64,000 nt of DNA from Sphingobium cloacae (GTDB lineage Bacteria; Pseudomonadota; Alphaproteobacteria; Sphingomonadales; Sphingomonadaceae), in NCBI RefSeq assembly GCF_002355855.1, contig NZ_AP017655.1:868001-932000 (forward strand), given 5' to 3'. Below the pieces are notes generated by a model. The model made no database searches, was not told where the DNA came from, and saw nothing but the letters and a program-made list of their open reading frames with translations. Positions 46,734 through 56,258 of this stretch are shown one piece after another; position 1 is the stretch's first letter, and each line of letters begins with the position of its first letter. Position numbers and translations under genes: made by a program.

Positions 46734-47732
46734 ATGGGCAAGAAACCGCATCAACGCGCCGAAGCGGGCGACCGCGCACGGCTGGAGGTCACCTTCGAAC
46801 GCCCGCATCTTCTGGGTGCGCTGTTCGGGCAATATGACCAGAATCTGGTCGCCATCGAAAACCGGCTGGGCGTCTACATCGCCGCGCGCGGCAACAAGCT
46901 CCAGATCGAGGGCGACGCCGAAGCCGCCGCCCGCGCCCGCGACGTGCTGACCGGGCTCTACAACCGCATAGCCGCGGGGCAGGAGATCGACAGCGGCGCC
47001 GTGGATGCCGTCATCGCCATGTCCGCCGAACCGACGCTGGACGGCATCATCCGCCATGACGTCGCCGAACCGCCCAAGATGATGATCCGCACGCGCAAGA
47101 AGACCATCGTGCCGCGCTCCGCCACGCAGGTCACCTATATGGAGGCGCTGACGCGGAACGACATCATCTTCGCGCTGGGGCCGGCGGGCACGGGCAAGAC
47201 CTACCTTGCTGTCGCGCAGGCGGTGAGCCAGCTCATCTCCGGTTCGGTGGACCGCCTCATCCTCTCCCGCCCCGCCGTGGAAGCGGGCGAGCGGCTGGGC
47301 TTCCTGCCCGGCGACATGAAGGAGAAGGTCGATCCCTATCTCCGCCCGATCTATGACGCGCTTTATGACACGCTACCCGCCGAGCAGGTGGAACGGCGCA
47401 TCGCGAGCGGCGAGATCGAGATCGCGCCACTGGCCTTCATGCGCGGGCGGACGCTCTCCAACGCCTTCATCGTGCTGGACGAAGCGCAGAACACCACCGT
47501 CGCCCAGATGAAGATGTTCCTCACCCGCTTCGGCGAGAACAGCCGCATGGTGATCTGCGGCGATCCGCGGCAGGTCGACCTGCCGCAGCCGGGCATTTCC
47601 GGCCTTGCCGACGCCGTCGCGCGGCTGGAAGGCGTAGAGGGCATAGCGGTCGTCCCGTTCAATGTCGGCGACGTGGTCCGCCACCCCGTCGTCGGGCGGA
47701 TTGTCCAGGCTTATGAGGGCCCTGATGCTTGA
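46734..47732 (+). CDS. PhoH-like ATPase (YbeZ type)
   Basis: A 332 aa PhoH-family NTPase. After an N-terminal KH-like part (ERPHLLGALFGQYDQNLVAI) comes Walker A GPAGTGKTYLA (Lys155). The late FIVLDEAQNTT is Walker B and VICGDPRQVDLP is the helicase-like motif III. The protein acts with YbeY in rRNA processing; the exact role is not established. The start ATG follows GAGGGAGG, and the stop overlaps the ybeY start region. Confidence 0.95.
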   Translation: MGKKPHQRAEAGDRARLEVTFERPHLLGALFGQYDQNLVAIENRLGVYIAARGNKLQIEGDAEAAARARDVLTGLYNRIAAGQEIDSGAVDAVIAMSAEPTLDGIIRHDVAEPPKMMIRTRKKTIVPRSATQVTYMEALTRNDIIFALGPAGTGKTYLAVAQAVSQLISGSVDRLILSRPAVEAGERLGFLPGDMKEKVDPYLRPIYDALYDTLPAEQVERRIASGEIEIAPLAFMRGRTLSNAFIVLDEAQNTTVAQMKMFLTRFGENSRMVICGDPRQVDLPQPGISGLADAVARLEGVEGIAVVPFNVGDVVRHPVVGRIVQAYEGPDA

Positions 47733-48237
47733 TATTGCCATATTGCTTGAAGATGGCTGGCCGGGCATAGACTGGGAAGGACTGGCTGAACGGGCGGTGA
47801 CCTCCGCCATCACGCACAGCCTCTATGCCTCGTTCATGGAAAGTCCCGTCACCTATGAAATCGCCGTCAAACTGACCTCTGACGAGGAAGTGCATCGGTT
47901 GAACCGCGACTATCGGGACAAGGACAAGCCGACCAACGTCCTGTCCTTTCCCATGGTGCAATCGGACCTGCTGCAAGGCACCGCCAATACCGACGACGGC
48001 GAGGTTCTGCTGGGCGACATCGTGCTGGCCGAAGGGGTCTGTGCCCGCGAAGCCCATGAGAAAGGCATTTCCATCGCCGATCATGCCGCGCATTTGATCG
48101 TGCACGGGACTTTTCATTTGCTGGGATATGACCATATGGTCGATGCCGAAGCCGAGGCCATGGAAGCGCTGGAAATCCGCGCGCTTGCCAATCTCGGCCT
48201 GCCTGATCCCTATGGGGATCGCGAAACAGGGGATTAG
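47725..48237 (+). CDS. ybeY: Endoribonuclease YbeY
   Basis: YbeY is a zinc-dependent RNase needed for 16S rRNA 3'-end maturation and ribosome quality control. The 170 aa product has the zinc motif HGTFHLLGYDH (His127, His131, His137) and the conserved arginine/asparagine region NRDYRDKDKPTNVLSF. The ATG at 47725 has GAGGG 5 bases upstream; ATG at 47713 would add 4 residues. It overlaps phoH by 8 bases. Confidence 0.95.
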   Translation: MLDIAILLEDGWPGIDWEGLAERAVTSAITHSLYASFMESPVTYEIAVKLTSDEEVHRLNRDYRDKDKPTNVLSFPMVQSDLLQGTANTDDGEVLLGDIVLAEGVCAREAHEKGISIADHAAHLIVHGTFHLLGYDHMVDAEAEAMEALEIRALANLGLPDPYGDRETGD

Positions 48238-48245
48238 GGAAGATC

Positions 48246-49196
48246 ATGGCTGAAGGCAGCCCGAAGGACGGCAATGGCAATGGCTCCAAGGAACCGGACA
48301 GTAGTAGCGGCGAAGGCGGTTTATGGAGCGGCCTGAAGGCGCTGCTCTTCGGAGAGGATGAAGGGCACAGCCTCCGACGCGAACTGGAGGAAGCGCTCGA
48401 CGAATATGACGAGGAAGAAGGGGATGGCGCGCCATCCCCCGCCAAGGGCGACCTGTCGGCGATCGAGCGGCAGATGGTCCGCAATCTCCTTCATTTTTCC
48501 GAACATACGGTCGATGACGTCGCCGTGCCGCGCGCGGACATCATTGCGATCGAGGAAAAGGCGAGTTTCGCCGACCTCGCCGCGCTCTTCGCGGAAGCGG
48601 GACATAGCCGGATTCCCGTCTATCGGGAGACTTTGGACACCATCGTCGGCATGATCCACATCCGCGATGCCTTCGCGATCATGGCGGGCAAGACGCCGGT
48701 GCCCGATACGCTGGAGCCATTGATCCGGCAGCCGCTCTATGTTCCGGAAAGCATGGGCGCGCTCGATCTGCTTGCGGAAATGCGGGCGAAACGGACGCAC
48801 CTCGCCATCGTGCTGGACGAATATTCGGGGACGGAGGGTCTGTTGACCTTCGAGGATCTGGTCGAGGAAATCGTCGGCGAGGTCGAGGACGAGCATGACG
48901 ACGCCCCCGAAGCGATGCTGGTGCCGTTGGAGGACGGACTGTGGGAGGCCGATGCCCGCGCGGAACTGGATGACGTGGCGGAGGAAATCGACGAGAAGCT
49001 CGGCGACGTGGAAGAGGATGTCGACACGCTGGGCGGACTGGCCTTCGTACTGGCAGGCCATGTCCCGGAACCCGGCGAAATTCTGGAACACCCCCAAAGC
49101 GGCTGGAAACTGGAAGTCCTTGCAAGCGATGGACGGCGCGTGACCCGATTGCGGTTGCACCCGCCCTTGAGGAAAGCGGAAGAGGAAGCGGATTAA
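48246..49196 (+). CDS. CBS-domain protein of the CorC/YbeX family
   Basis: A 316 aa cytosolic protein without the DUF21 membrane part. A low-complexity N-terminus (about 1-65, Gly/Ser/Asp/Glu-rich) precedes two CBS domains (about 85-210: VDDVAVPRADIIAIEEKASF, HSRIPVYRETLDTIVGMIHI). A CorC_HlyC transporter-associated domain ends it. Members take part in magnesium homeostasis and, with YbeY/YbeZ, in ribosome biology. It lies 8 bases after ybeY. The lnt gene that often follows is absent. Confidence 0.92.
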   Translation: MAEGSPKDGNGNGSKEPDSSSGEGGLWSGLKALLFGEDEGHSLRRELEEALDEYDEEEGDGAPSPAKGDLSAIERQMVRNLLHFSEHTVDDVAVPRADIIAIEEKASFADLAALFAEAGHSRIPVYRETLDTIVGMIHIRDAFAIMAGKTPVPDTLEPLIRQPLYVPESMGALDLLAEMRAKRTHLAIVLDEYSGTEGLLTFEDLVEEIVGEVEDEHDDAPEAMLVPLEDGLWEADARAELDDVAEEIDEKLGDVEEDVDTLGGLAFVLAGHVPEPGEILEHPQSGWKLEVLASDGRRVTRLRLHPPLRKAEEEAD

Positions 49197-49239
49197 TCTG
49201 TTTCCGGGCAAAGGCGCAGATCCACCCAACACAGAACCT

Positions 49240-49353
49240 CCGTTCGCCCAGAGGTGGGGCTGAGCGAAGTCGAAGACCCGCATCGAAAGGTCGCGCGCCA
49301 CTGCCCTTCGATACGCCACTTCGACAGGCTCTCCGGTACCTCAGGACGAACGG
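49240..49353. repeat. REP-like inverted element B (GAGCGAAGTCGAA family)
   Basis: CCGTTCGCCCAGAGG then TGAGCGAAGTCGAA (49261-49274) shares the exact 14-base core with element A at 39288. The far side, CCTTCGATACGCCACTTCGA then CTCAGGACGAACGG, is its imperfect complement. It lies between two convergent genes, as element A does. Confidence 0.75.
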
Positions 49354-49400
49354 TAATGGGAAGCAGACCGTCTGCAAACCACCTAACCCGGCCCATTCTT

Positions 49401-50036
49401 TCAGGCTGAGCGATCGGTGCCCGGTATCCAGCAAGCGCAAAAGGCAAGCCAGCCCACGCCTTCGATCCATCCCGCGATCACGTCGCTGGGCCAATGGACG
49501 CCGAGCCAGACGCGACTGCCCCCAATCCACATGATGACCAGCGCGGCGATGGCATAAATGGGCCAGCGCCCCGCCAGCAGCGCCAGCGCGCCGAAGAATA
49601 TCATATTGCCCGCCGCATGGCCGCTCGGAAAGCTGTAGCTGTGCACGATATCCAGATGCGGCAGCAGGTCTGGACGCGGCGCGGTGAATATCTGCTTCAG
49701 CAGGGCGTTCAGCAACGCTCCCCCCGCAACCGTCAGCGCCAGCCACAAGGCGCGGCCGCGGGCTTTGCGCCAAAGCAGGACGGCCGCCGCCGCCAGCAGG
49801 ATCAGGCGCGCCGTCGTGCCTCCGATGACCGAAGCCGCCTGCATCCCGGCCGTCAAATGGCGGCCCACGGGGTCATGTCGCCACTCCCCCGCCCGACGCA
49901 TCAATCCTTCGTTGAGAAAATCCAGCAACCCCTGACGTTGAAGCAGCGCGATCGCCAGGACACAGAGCAGCGCGAGAGCCAAAACCCCCGCGCCTCTTGC
50001 CCACGCCCCGCGTTCAGATATGAAGCGCGCGCCCAT
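49401..50036 (-). CDS. PAP2-family membrane phosphatase
   Basis: A 211 aa integral membrane protein (start at 50036; ATG at 50057 adds 7 residues, and neither has a clear ribosome site). The three PAP2 motifs are KQIFTAPRP, SYSFPSGHAAG and SRVWLGVHWPSD, with the catalytic histidines in the second and third. Five or six membrane helices surround them. It dephosphorylates a lipid phosphate, such as phosphatidate, phosphatidylglycerophosphate or undecaprenyl diphosphate. The start overlaps the lpd gene by 23 bases on the same strand, so it is probably its co-transcribed neighbour. Confidence 0.9.
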   Translation of the reverse strand: MGARFISERGAWARGAGVLALALLCVLAIALLQRQGLLDFLNEGLMRRAGEWRHDPVGRHLTAGMQAASVIGGTTARLILLAAAAVLLWRKARGRALWLALTVAGGALLNALLKQIFTAPRPDLLPHLDIVHSYSFPSGHAAGNMIFFGALALLAGRWPIYAIAALVIMWIGGSRVWLGVHWPSDVIAGWIEGVGWLAFCACWIPGTDRSA

Positions 50037-51408
50037 AAGCGGCGAGCACGCTTTCATGCATCGCTTCGGAGATGGTCGGATGCGGGAACACCGTTTCCAT
50101 GAGTTCCGCCTCGGTCGTCTCCAGCGTCTTGCCGACGGTATAGCCCTGGATCATCTCGGTCACCTCCGCGCCGACCATATGCGCGCCCAGCAATTCGCCG
50201 GTCTCCGCATCGAACACGGTCTTCACAAAGCCTTCCGCTTCGCCCAGCGCGATCGCCTTGCCATTGCCGATGAAGGGGAAATTGCCGACCTTCACCGCAT
50301 AGCCCGCTTCCTTCGCCTTGGCTTCGGTCAGGCCGACCGAGGCGATCTGCGGATGGCAATAGGTGCATCCCGGAATGTTGCGAACGTCCATGGCATGAGG
50401 ATGCTTGCCCGCTATGGCTTCGGCGGCGATCACGCCCTCATGGCTCGCCTTGTGCGCCAGCCATGGCGGCGCGGTCACGTCCCCTATGGCCCAGATGCCG
50501 TCCACACTGGTCCGGCAGTTGGCGTCGGTCACGATATGGCCGCGGTCCGTCTTCACGCCGAGTTCCTCCAGCCCGATATTCTCGGTGTTGGGGAGGATGC
50601 CGATGGCGACGATGACATGGCTGTAGTCCCCGCTAACGACCTTGCCGTCCTTGCCCTTGATCGCGGCCTTGACGCCGTTCGCGCTCACGTCCAGCTTTTC
50701 GACGCCCGCGCCGGTCATGATCTTCATGCCCTGCTTGGTCAGTGCCTTTTCGAGGAAGGCGGAAACGTCGGCATCCTCTACCGGCACGATGCGGTCCATC
50801 ATCTCGACCACGGTTACATCCGCGCCCATGTCGTTATAGAAGCTGGCAAACTCGATGCCGATCGCGCCGGAGCCGATCACCAGCAACTTGCCCGGCATTT
50901 CCGGCGGCGTCATGGCGTGGCGGTAAGTCCAGACGCGCTTGCCGTCCGTCTTGGCAAAGGGCAGGTCGCGCGCGCGCGCGCCGGTGGCGACGATGATGTT
51001 CTTCGCCGTCAGTTCCTCACTCTTCCCGTCCTTGGTAACGGTGAGCCTGCCTTTCGCGACCAGCTTCCCGTCGCCCATATGGACGGCGATCTTGTTTTTC
51101 TTCATCAGGTGGGTGACGCCCTGATTGAGCTGCTTCGCGACGCCGCGCGAGCGTTTCACCACGGCTTCGAGGTCGGCGCTGATCTTCTCCGCCGCGAGGC
51201 CATAGTCCTTCGCATGCTGCATATAGTGGAAGATTTCGGCCGAGCGCAGCAGCGCCTTGGTCGGGATGCAGCCCCAGTTGAGGCAGATGCCGCCCAGATT
51301 CTCCCGCTCGACGATGGCGGTCTTGAGGCCCAGTTGGGCGCTGCGGATCGCCGCGACATAGCCGCCGGGCCCCGAACCCAGAACGATGACATCGTAATTC
51401 TCTGCCAT
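50014..51408 (-). CDS. lpdA: Dihydrolipoyl dehydrogenase (E3)
   Basis: E3 reoxidises the lipoyl arm of pyruvate dehydrogenase using FAD and NAD. The 464 aa product has the FAD loop GSGPGGYVAA, the redox-active pair in GGICLNWGCIPTK (Cys42, Cys47), the NAD loop IGSGAIGIEFASFY and the C-terminal FPHPTISEAMHE with the active-site His-Glu pair. It follows the E2 and thioesterase genes on the same strand. The E1 genes are not in the window. Confidence 0.96.
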   Translation of the reverse strand: MAENYDVIVLGSGPGGYVAAIRSAQLGLKTAIVERENLGGICLNWGCIPTKALLRSAEIFHYMQHAKDYGLAAEKISADLEAVVKRSRGVAKQLNQGVTHLMKKNKIAVHMGDGKLVAKGRLTVTKDGKSEELTAKNIIVATGARARDLPFAKTDGKRVWTYRHAMTPPEMPGKLLVIGSGAIGIEFASFYNDMGADVTVVEMMDRIVPVEDADVSAFLEKALTKQGMKIMTGAGVEKLDVSANGVKAAIKGKDGKVVSGDYSHVIVAIGILPNTENIGLEELGVKTDRGHIVTDANCRTSVDGIWAIGDVTAPPWLAHKASHEGVIAAEAIAGKHPHAMDVRNIPGCTYCHPQIASVGLTEAKAKEAGYAVKVGNFPFIGNGKAIALGEAEGFVKTVFDAETGELLGAHMVGAEVTEMIQGYTVGKTLETTEAELMETVFPHPTISEAMHESVLAAYGRALHI

Positions 51409-51437
51409 GGATCACACTCGTTTCTTGATGGTTTGCT

Positions 51438-51839
51438 TCATTCAGCCGGGAGCGTCGGCACGGGGCGCGGATGGCGGTCCTCGCCGATCGCCACGAAAGT
51501 GAAAGTCGCCTGCGTTACGCGATAGGATCGGTCGTCGTGGCGCGTGCGGCGCCATGCTTCCACGCCGATCCGCATGGATGTGCGCCCCACGCTGGCAAGC
51601 TTCGCATAGACCGACACTTCGTCGCCCACGACCACGGGCCGCAGAAAGGTCATGCCTTCCACCGCGATGGTGACGGCGCGGCCCTTGGAATGACGGGCGG
51701 CGACGGAACCGGCGGCGGAGTCCATAAGGCTCATCAGCCAGCCTCCGAAAATATCCCCATAGGGATTGGTGTCGGCAGGCATGGCAATGACGCGCACCGC
51801 GGGGCAGCCTTCAGGCGGCTGTTCCTCGGCATGCGCCAT
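51438..51839 (-). CDS. Hotdog-fold acyl-CoA thioesterase (YciA-like)
   Basis: A 133 aa hotdog thioesterase. ADTNPYGDIFGGWLMSLMD carries the catalytic aspartate region, with VTIAVEGMTFLRPVVVGDEV and the YAKLASVGRTSMRIGVE strand following. It hydrolyses acyl-CoA esters; the chain length is unknown. Its ATG overlaps the stop of the E2 gene (ATGA type), so its output is tied to pyruvate dehydrogenase. It might recycle CoA when acetyl-CoA accumulates, which is inference. Confidence 0.9.
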   Translation of the reverse strand: MAHAEEQPPEGCPAVRVIAMPADTNPYGDIFGGWLMSLMDSAAGSVAARHSKGRAVTIAVEGMTFLRPVVVGDEVSVYAKLASVGRTSMRIGVEAWRRTRHDDRSYRVTQATFTFVAIGEDRHPRPVPTLPAE

Positions 51840-53125
51840 CAGGCAAGCATCCCCAGCGGATTTTCGACCAGTTGCTTGAACGCCTTCATCAGCCGCGCGC
51901 CATCCGCGCCATCGATCGCGCGATGATCGAAGCTGCCCGTCGCCGACATGATGGTCGCGATTTGCAGGCTGTCATCCACCACATAGGGCCGCTTCTCACC
52001 CGCGCCGATAGCCATGATCATGCCCTGCGGCGGGTTGATGACCGCTTCGAACTGCTTGATGCCGAACATGCCCATATTGGAGAGCGAGGCGGTGCCGCCC
52101 TGATATTCCTCCGGCTTGAGCTTCCCTTCCTTGGCGCGCTCCGCCAAATCCTTCATCGCGGTGGAAATGGCCGCGACGCCGCGGCTATCCGCCTCCGTGA
52201 CGATCGGCGTGATGAGGCCATTGGGAATCGATACCGCCACGGAGATATCGGCCCGCTGGAACTTTAGCATCTGGTCGCCCGCGAATTGGACATTGCATTC
52301 GGGCACCTGGACCAGCGCCACGGCCAGCGCCTTGATGAGCAGATCGTTGACCGACAGCTTCACGCCACGAGAGGCTAGCCCATCGTTCAACTCTCCCCGC
52401 AATTTGAGGAGCTTATCGAGTTGGATATCCACGGTCAGGTAGATGTGCGGCACCTGTTGCTTGGATTCGGTGAGCCGGCGCGCGATCGTCTTGCGCATGT
52501 TCGACAGCTTGACGATCTCGTGCGGGACGCCGAAATCCTGCGCCGCTACGGGCGCGGTCGCCGGAATGGCCGCGGACGGAGCGGCGGTCGCGGCTCCGGC
52601 AGGTTTCGCGCCTTCCAGATCGGCTTTCACGATCCGGCCATTGGGGCCGGAGCCGGAGACGCTCGCCAGATCGACGCCCTTTTCCTGTGCAAGGCGGCGA
52701 GCGAGCGGGCTCGCCTTCACCCGATCGCCTTGACCGGAGGACTCCGCAACCTTCGGTTCTGGCGAGGAAGATGGGGCGGCGGCCGATGCGGATTCGGCTT
52801 TCTGGGGTGCCGCTTCCGGCTTGGGCTCCGCCGGCGCGGAAGGCGTTTCACCGCCCCCCTTGGCCGCTTCCGCGACATCTTCGCCTTCTTCCGCCAGAAT
52901 CGCGATCACCGTGCCGACCTTCACGCCTTCGGCACCTTCCGAAACCAGGATTTTCGCAATCGTGCCTTCATCGACGGCTTCGAATTCCATCGTCGCCTTG
53001 TCCGTTTCGATCTCTGCCAGAAGATCGCCTGACGAAACTGTGTCGCCCTCCTTCACCAACCATTTGGCCAGCGTTCCTTCCTCCATGGTGGGGGACAGGG
53101 CAGGCATCTGGATCGTCTTGCTCAT
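51839..53125 (-). CDS. pdhC: Pyruvate dehydrogenase E2 (dihydrolipoyllysine acetyltransferase)
   Basis: E2 is the core of pyruvate dehydrogenase. The 428 aa protein has one lipoyl domain (about 1-78) with the lipoylated Lys43 in [10 protein letters not shown], a long Ala/Pro/Glu linker, and an E3/E1-binding domain (about 135-172, [20 protein letters not shown]). The catalytic domain ends with [15 protein letters not shown], holding the HxxxDG site. The [19 protein letters not shown] block fits the alpha-type mitochondrial-like E2. It precedes the thioesterase and lpdA genes. Confidence 0.95.
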   Translation of the reverse strand: MSKTIQMPALSPTMEEGTLAKWLVKEGDTVSSGDLLAEIETDKATMEFEAVDEGTIAKILVSEGAEGVKVGTVIAILAEEGEDVAEAAKGGGETPSAPAEPKPEAAPQKAESASAAAPSSSPEPKVAESSGQGDRVKASPLARRLAQEKGVDLASVSGSGPNGRIVKADLEGAKPAGAATAAPSAAIPATAPVAAQDFGVPHEIVKLSNMRKTIARRLTESKQQVPHIYLTVDIQLDKLLKLRGELNDGLASRGVKLSVNDLLIKALAVALVQVPECNVQFAGDQMLKFQRADISVAVSIPNGLITPIVTEADSRGVAAISTAMKDLAERAKEGKLKPEEYQGGTASLSNMGMFGIKQFEAVINPPQGMIMAIGAGEKRPYVVDDSLQIATIMSATGSFDHRAIDGADGARLMKAFKQLVENPLGMLA

Positions 53126-53303
53126 GCGGTGGGGCCTTTTCTCGCATCTTTGCCTTTCCAGGTCGTTTCGACGCTTTCGGGGAAAGGGTCAAGGGCGTGG
53201 CTTGCGCGGACCCCGATTATGCATCACATTTCACCCAGTTGGTTCATAGGACCGGCTCGCATGGCCACGAAGGCCATTTTCACACTGCTGGGGGCTTGGG
53301 AAA

Positions 53304-53759
53304 GTGCGGACATATCTGGTTGTCGTGGACGAATCGCCTGAAGCGGAAACCGCGCTTCGCTTCGCGGCCCGGCGCGCCGCGAAGACCAACGGGGCAGTGC
53401 GCATCCTGGCTCTCATTCCGCCATCGGAATTCGTGCAATGGAGCGGCGTTCAGGCCACAATGGAGGATGAAGCGCACCAACGCGCCGAAGCGCTGGTGAC
53501 GAGCGCGGCGGGCACCCTGACGGACGAATCCGGCATCCGTCCCAGCATTACGGTGAAGCAGGGCGACCCGGTGGCGGTCGTACGCAAGACACTCGACGAC
53601 ATGGATGATGTCGCCGCCCTAGTGCTGGGCGCAGCGGCAAGCGGCAATCCGGGCAAGCTGGTGTCGCACTTCGCGGGGGCGGATGCAGGCAAGCTGCCCT
53701 GCCCGATCATGGTCATTCCGGGCGGGCTGGACGCCGAAGCGATCGACCGGCTGAGTTGA
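53304..53759 (+). CDS. Universal stress protein, single-domain
   Basis: A 151 aa UspA-fold protein starting with GTG at 53304 after TTGGGAAA. RTYLVVVDESPEAETALRFA starts the fold and LVLGAAASGNPGKLVSHFAG is the segment corresponding to the nucleotide loop, here without the full GxxGx9G(S/T) pattern, so ATP binding is uncertain. It ends CPIMVIPGGLDAEA. It diverges from pdhC. A role in stress survival is by family only. Confidence 0.88.
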   Translation: MRTYLVVVDESPEAETALRFAARRAAKTNGAVRILALIPPSEFVQWSGVQATMEDEAHQRAEALVTSAAGTLTDESGIRPSITVKQGDPVAVVRKTLDDMDDVAALVLGAAASGNPGKLVSHFAGADAGKLPCPIMVIPGGLDAEAIDRLS

Positions 53760-53765
53760 CCGCGC

Positions 53766-56093
53766 TCAGCGCTTCCGGTGCTTGCCCCGCGCGCTGCCCA
53801 TGTGGCGGATATTGGCGGGGCGGCCGCGCCTGATGCCCGGACGGGCGCGATCCTTCCTGAAGCTTGGCCGCTGCGGCAGGGCGTCAGGCAGTTCGAAGCG
53901 CAATGCGCCGTTGATCGGGTCCGCCTCCGCCAGCCGCAATTGCAGGCGTTGGCCCACCGTATAGCGATCTCCGCTCTCCACGCCCTCCAGCGCGCGGGCC
54001 GCCTCGTCATAATAGAAGCGTTCGTCGCCGAGCGTCGATACTGGCACCAGCCCATCGCCGCCCAATCCCTCGACGGTCGCGAAGAAACCGAAATTCTGGA
54101 CGCCGGTGATCCGCGCCTCCACCAGATCGCCGACATGCGCGGCGAGAAAGGCGGCGACATAGCGGTCGACGGTTTCGCGCTCGGCCTCCATGGCGCGGCG
54201 TTCATGCTGGCTTATCATCTCGCCGACACGACCCATATTCTCATAATCCTCGCCGCTGAGCGAGGTGCGGTCGGGCAGCTCGCCACCTGTGGGCGCGGGC
54301 ATTTCCAGCCCATAGGCGCCCACCAGCGCCCGATGCACCAGCAGGTCCGCATAGCGGCGGATGGGCGAGGTGAAATGCGCGTAGCTTCCCAGCGCAAGGC
54401 CGAAATGCCCCATATTCTCCGGACTGTAATAGGCCTGGCTTTGACTGCGGAGAATCTGTTCCATGATCTGCGGTTTTTCTTCCGCCTCGCCGATGCGCTC
54501 GATCAGGCGGTTGAAGGTCGCGGGCCTGATCACTTGCCCCAGCGCGAAATCGATGTCGAAGGTCGCCAGATAATCCTTCAGCGCTACCAGCTTGTCGCGG
54601 CTGGGCGGATCATGGTCGCGGTACATGACCGGGGCCTTCTTCGCCTCCAGCGCCTTGGCGGCCGCGACATTAGCGGCGATCATATAATCCTCGATCACCA
54701 TATGCGCGTCGAGCCTTTCGCGCACCGCGACGCTGACGATCTTGCCCCATTCGTCCAGCACCACGCGCCGTTCCGGCAGATCGAGCGCCAGCGGATCGCG
54801 TTTCTCGCGCGCCTTGCGCAGCAGCGCCCAGCAGGCCCAGAGAGGCTTCAACGCCGGTTCCAGCAACGGGTGGTCCTTTGTGCCGTCGATCGCCGCCTGC
54901 GCGTCCTCATAGGCAAGCACCGCCGCCACGTGGATCACCGCGCGGGAAAAGCGCCATGACGTCACCTTCCCCTTTGCATCGATGACGAGGTGGCAGGCCA
55001 TCGCCGCCCGATCCTCGCCCGCGCGCAGCGAACACATGTCGGACGAAAGCTGGTGCGGCAGCATCGGCACGACCAGATCGGGGAAATAGACGCTGTTCCC
55101 GCGCTTGCGCGCCTCCCGGTCGAGAGCGCTGCCGGGCCGCACATAGTAACTGACGTCGGCGATGGCGATAATGGCGCGATAACCGCCCGGATTGCCGGCA
55201 TCGTCGTCCGGCGCGGCCCACACCGCATCGTCATGATCGCGCGCATCCACCGGATCGATGGCAACGATGGGCAAGTGGCGCAGATCTTCCCGCTTATTTT
55301 CATGCAATGGCAGTTGGGAAGCGGCAACGGCCTCTTCCTCGACCATGTCCGAAAAGACATGGGGAATGCCATGCTTGTGGATCGCGATCAGGCTGAAGCT
55401 GCGCGGCGCGAAGGGATCGCCCAATATATCCGTTACCCGCGCGGTAATGCGGGGCGGGCGCCCGACCGGCTCGGCCAGCACCAGATCGCCCGGCTTGGCC
55501 GCCCCCGCATCGGAAATCGGCGTATCCCGCCTTATGCGCTTGTCCACCGGGCGCAGCCACAGCTTGCCCCCCCCATCCTGATTCGCTGGCGCTTCCTCCA
55601 CCACGCCCAGCAGTTCCTCGCTGGCCTTGGCGAGCTTTTTCATCGGGCGCGCGACCCAGCCGCGTCCGGCCTCCTCCGTCCGCGCCAATATCCGGTCGCC
55701 GATGGTGAGCGCCCCGCGCTTCCCACGCTCGACCACGCGCAGGCGCGGCGCGGGCTGGCCTTCCGCCTCCCAGCGTTCGGGCGTGGCGATCAGCGCCGTG
55801 TCGTCCACGTCGACGATCCGCAGGACGGTGACCTTGGGCACGCCGCCCATCTTGTGAAAGGCTCGTGCAGGACCAATATCGATCAGCCCTTCGTCGGCCA
55901 TATCCTTGAGCAGCGCCTTGAGCGCGATCTTCTCCTGTCCCTTGAGGCCGAAGGCTTTGGCGATCTCCCGCTTGCCAGCGGGCTGATCGGAGGAGGCGAT
56001 GAACTCCATCACCTGGTCGCGGGTCGGAAAACCGGCGGGCCGCACCTTCGCGCGGACGGGCGCGGACTTCTTCTGCTTCTGGGTCGATGCCAT
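53766..56093 (-). CDS. rnr: Ribonuclease R
   Basis: RNase R is a 3'-5' exoribonuclease that degrades structured RNA. The 775 aa protein has a winged-helix start (about 20-80), cold-shock domains, and the RNB catalytic domain, where IDPVDARDHDDAV (near residue 283) supplies the metal-binding aspartates. HFTSPIRRYADLLVHRAL follows. A C-terminal S1 domain (about 660-735) and a basic tail rich in Arg/Lys end it. It is alone on its strand between the stress gene and tRNA-Thr. Its length is close to the usual 800 aa. Confidence 0.95.
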   Translation of the reverse strand: MASTQKQKKSAPVRAKVRPAGFPTRDQVMEFIASSDQPAGKREIAKAFGLKGQEKIALKALLKDMADEGLIDIGPARAFHKMGGVPKVTVLRIVDVDDTALIATPERWEAEGQPAPRLRVVERGKRGALTIGDRILARTEEAGRGWVARPMKKLAKASEELLGVVEEAPANQDGGGKLWLRPVDKRIRRDTPISDAGAAKPGDLVLAEPVGRPPRITARVTDILGDPFAPRSFSLIAIHKHGIPHVFSDMVEEEAVAASQLPLHENKREDLRHLPIVAIDPVDARDHDDAVWAAPDDDAGNPGGYRAIIAIADVSYYVRPGSALDREARKRGNSVYFPDLVVPMLPHQLSSDMCSLRAGEDRAAMACHLVIDAKGKVTSWRFSRAVIHVAAVLAYEDAQAAIDGTKDHPLLEPALKPLWACWALLRKAREKRDPLALDLPERRVVLDEWGKIVSVAVRERLDAHMVIEDYMIAANVAAAKALEAKKAPVMYRDHDPPSRDKLVALKDYLATFDIDFALGQVIRPATFNRLIERIGEAEEKPQIMEQILRSQSQAYYSPENMGHFGLALGSYAHFTSPIRRYADLLVHRALVGAYGLEMPAPTGGELPDRTSLSGEDYENMGRVGEMISQHERRAMEAERETVDRYVAAFLAAHVGDLVEARITGVQNFGFFATVEGLGGDGLVPVSTLGDERFYYDEAARALEGVESGDRYTVGQRLQLRLAEADPINGALRFELPDALPQRPSFRKDRARPGIRRGRPANIRHMGSARGKHRKR

Positions 56094-56157
56094 GCCCTTG
56101 CTATAAGGAGCGCCCGGCCCCTGCGCCAGTGCGGCAGGGAATAAAGAGGGACAGCGA

Positions 56158-56232
<75 letters not shown>

Positions 56233-56258
56233 CTCGCTGTCCGGGGACGCCCATACTA

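Noticed and set aside
43893..47057. A minus-strand open frame of 1054 codons across mucR to phoH
   Set aside because: It lies antisense to six recognised genes and has no domain; long antisense frames are expected at this GC content.
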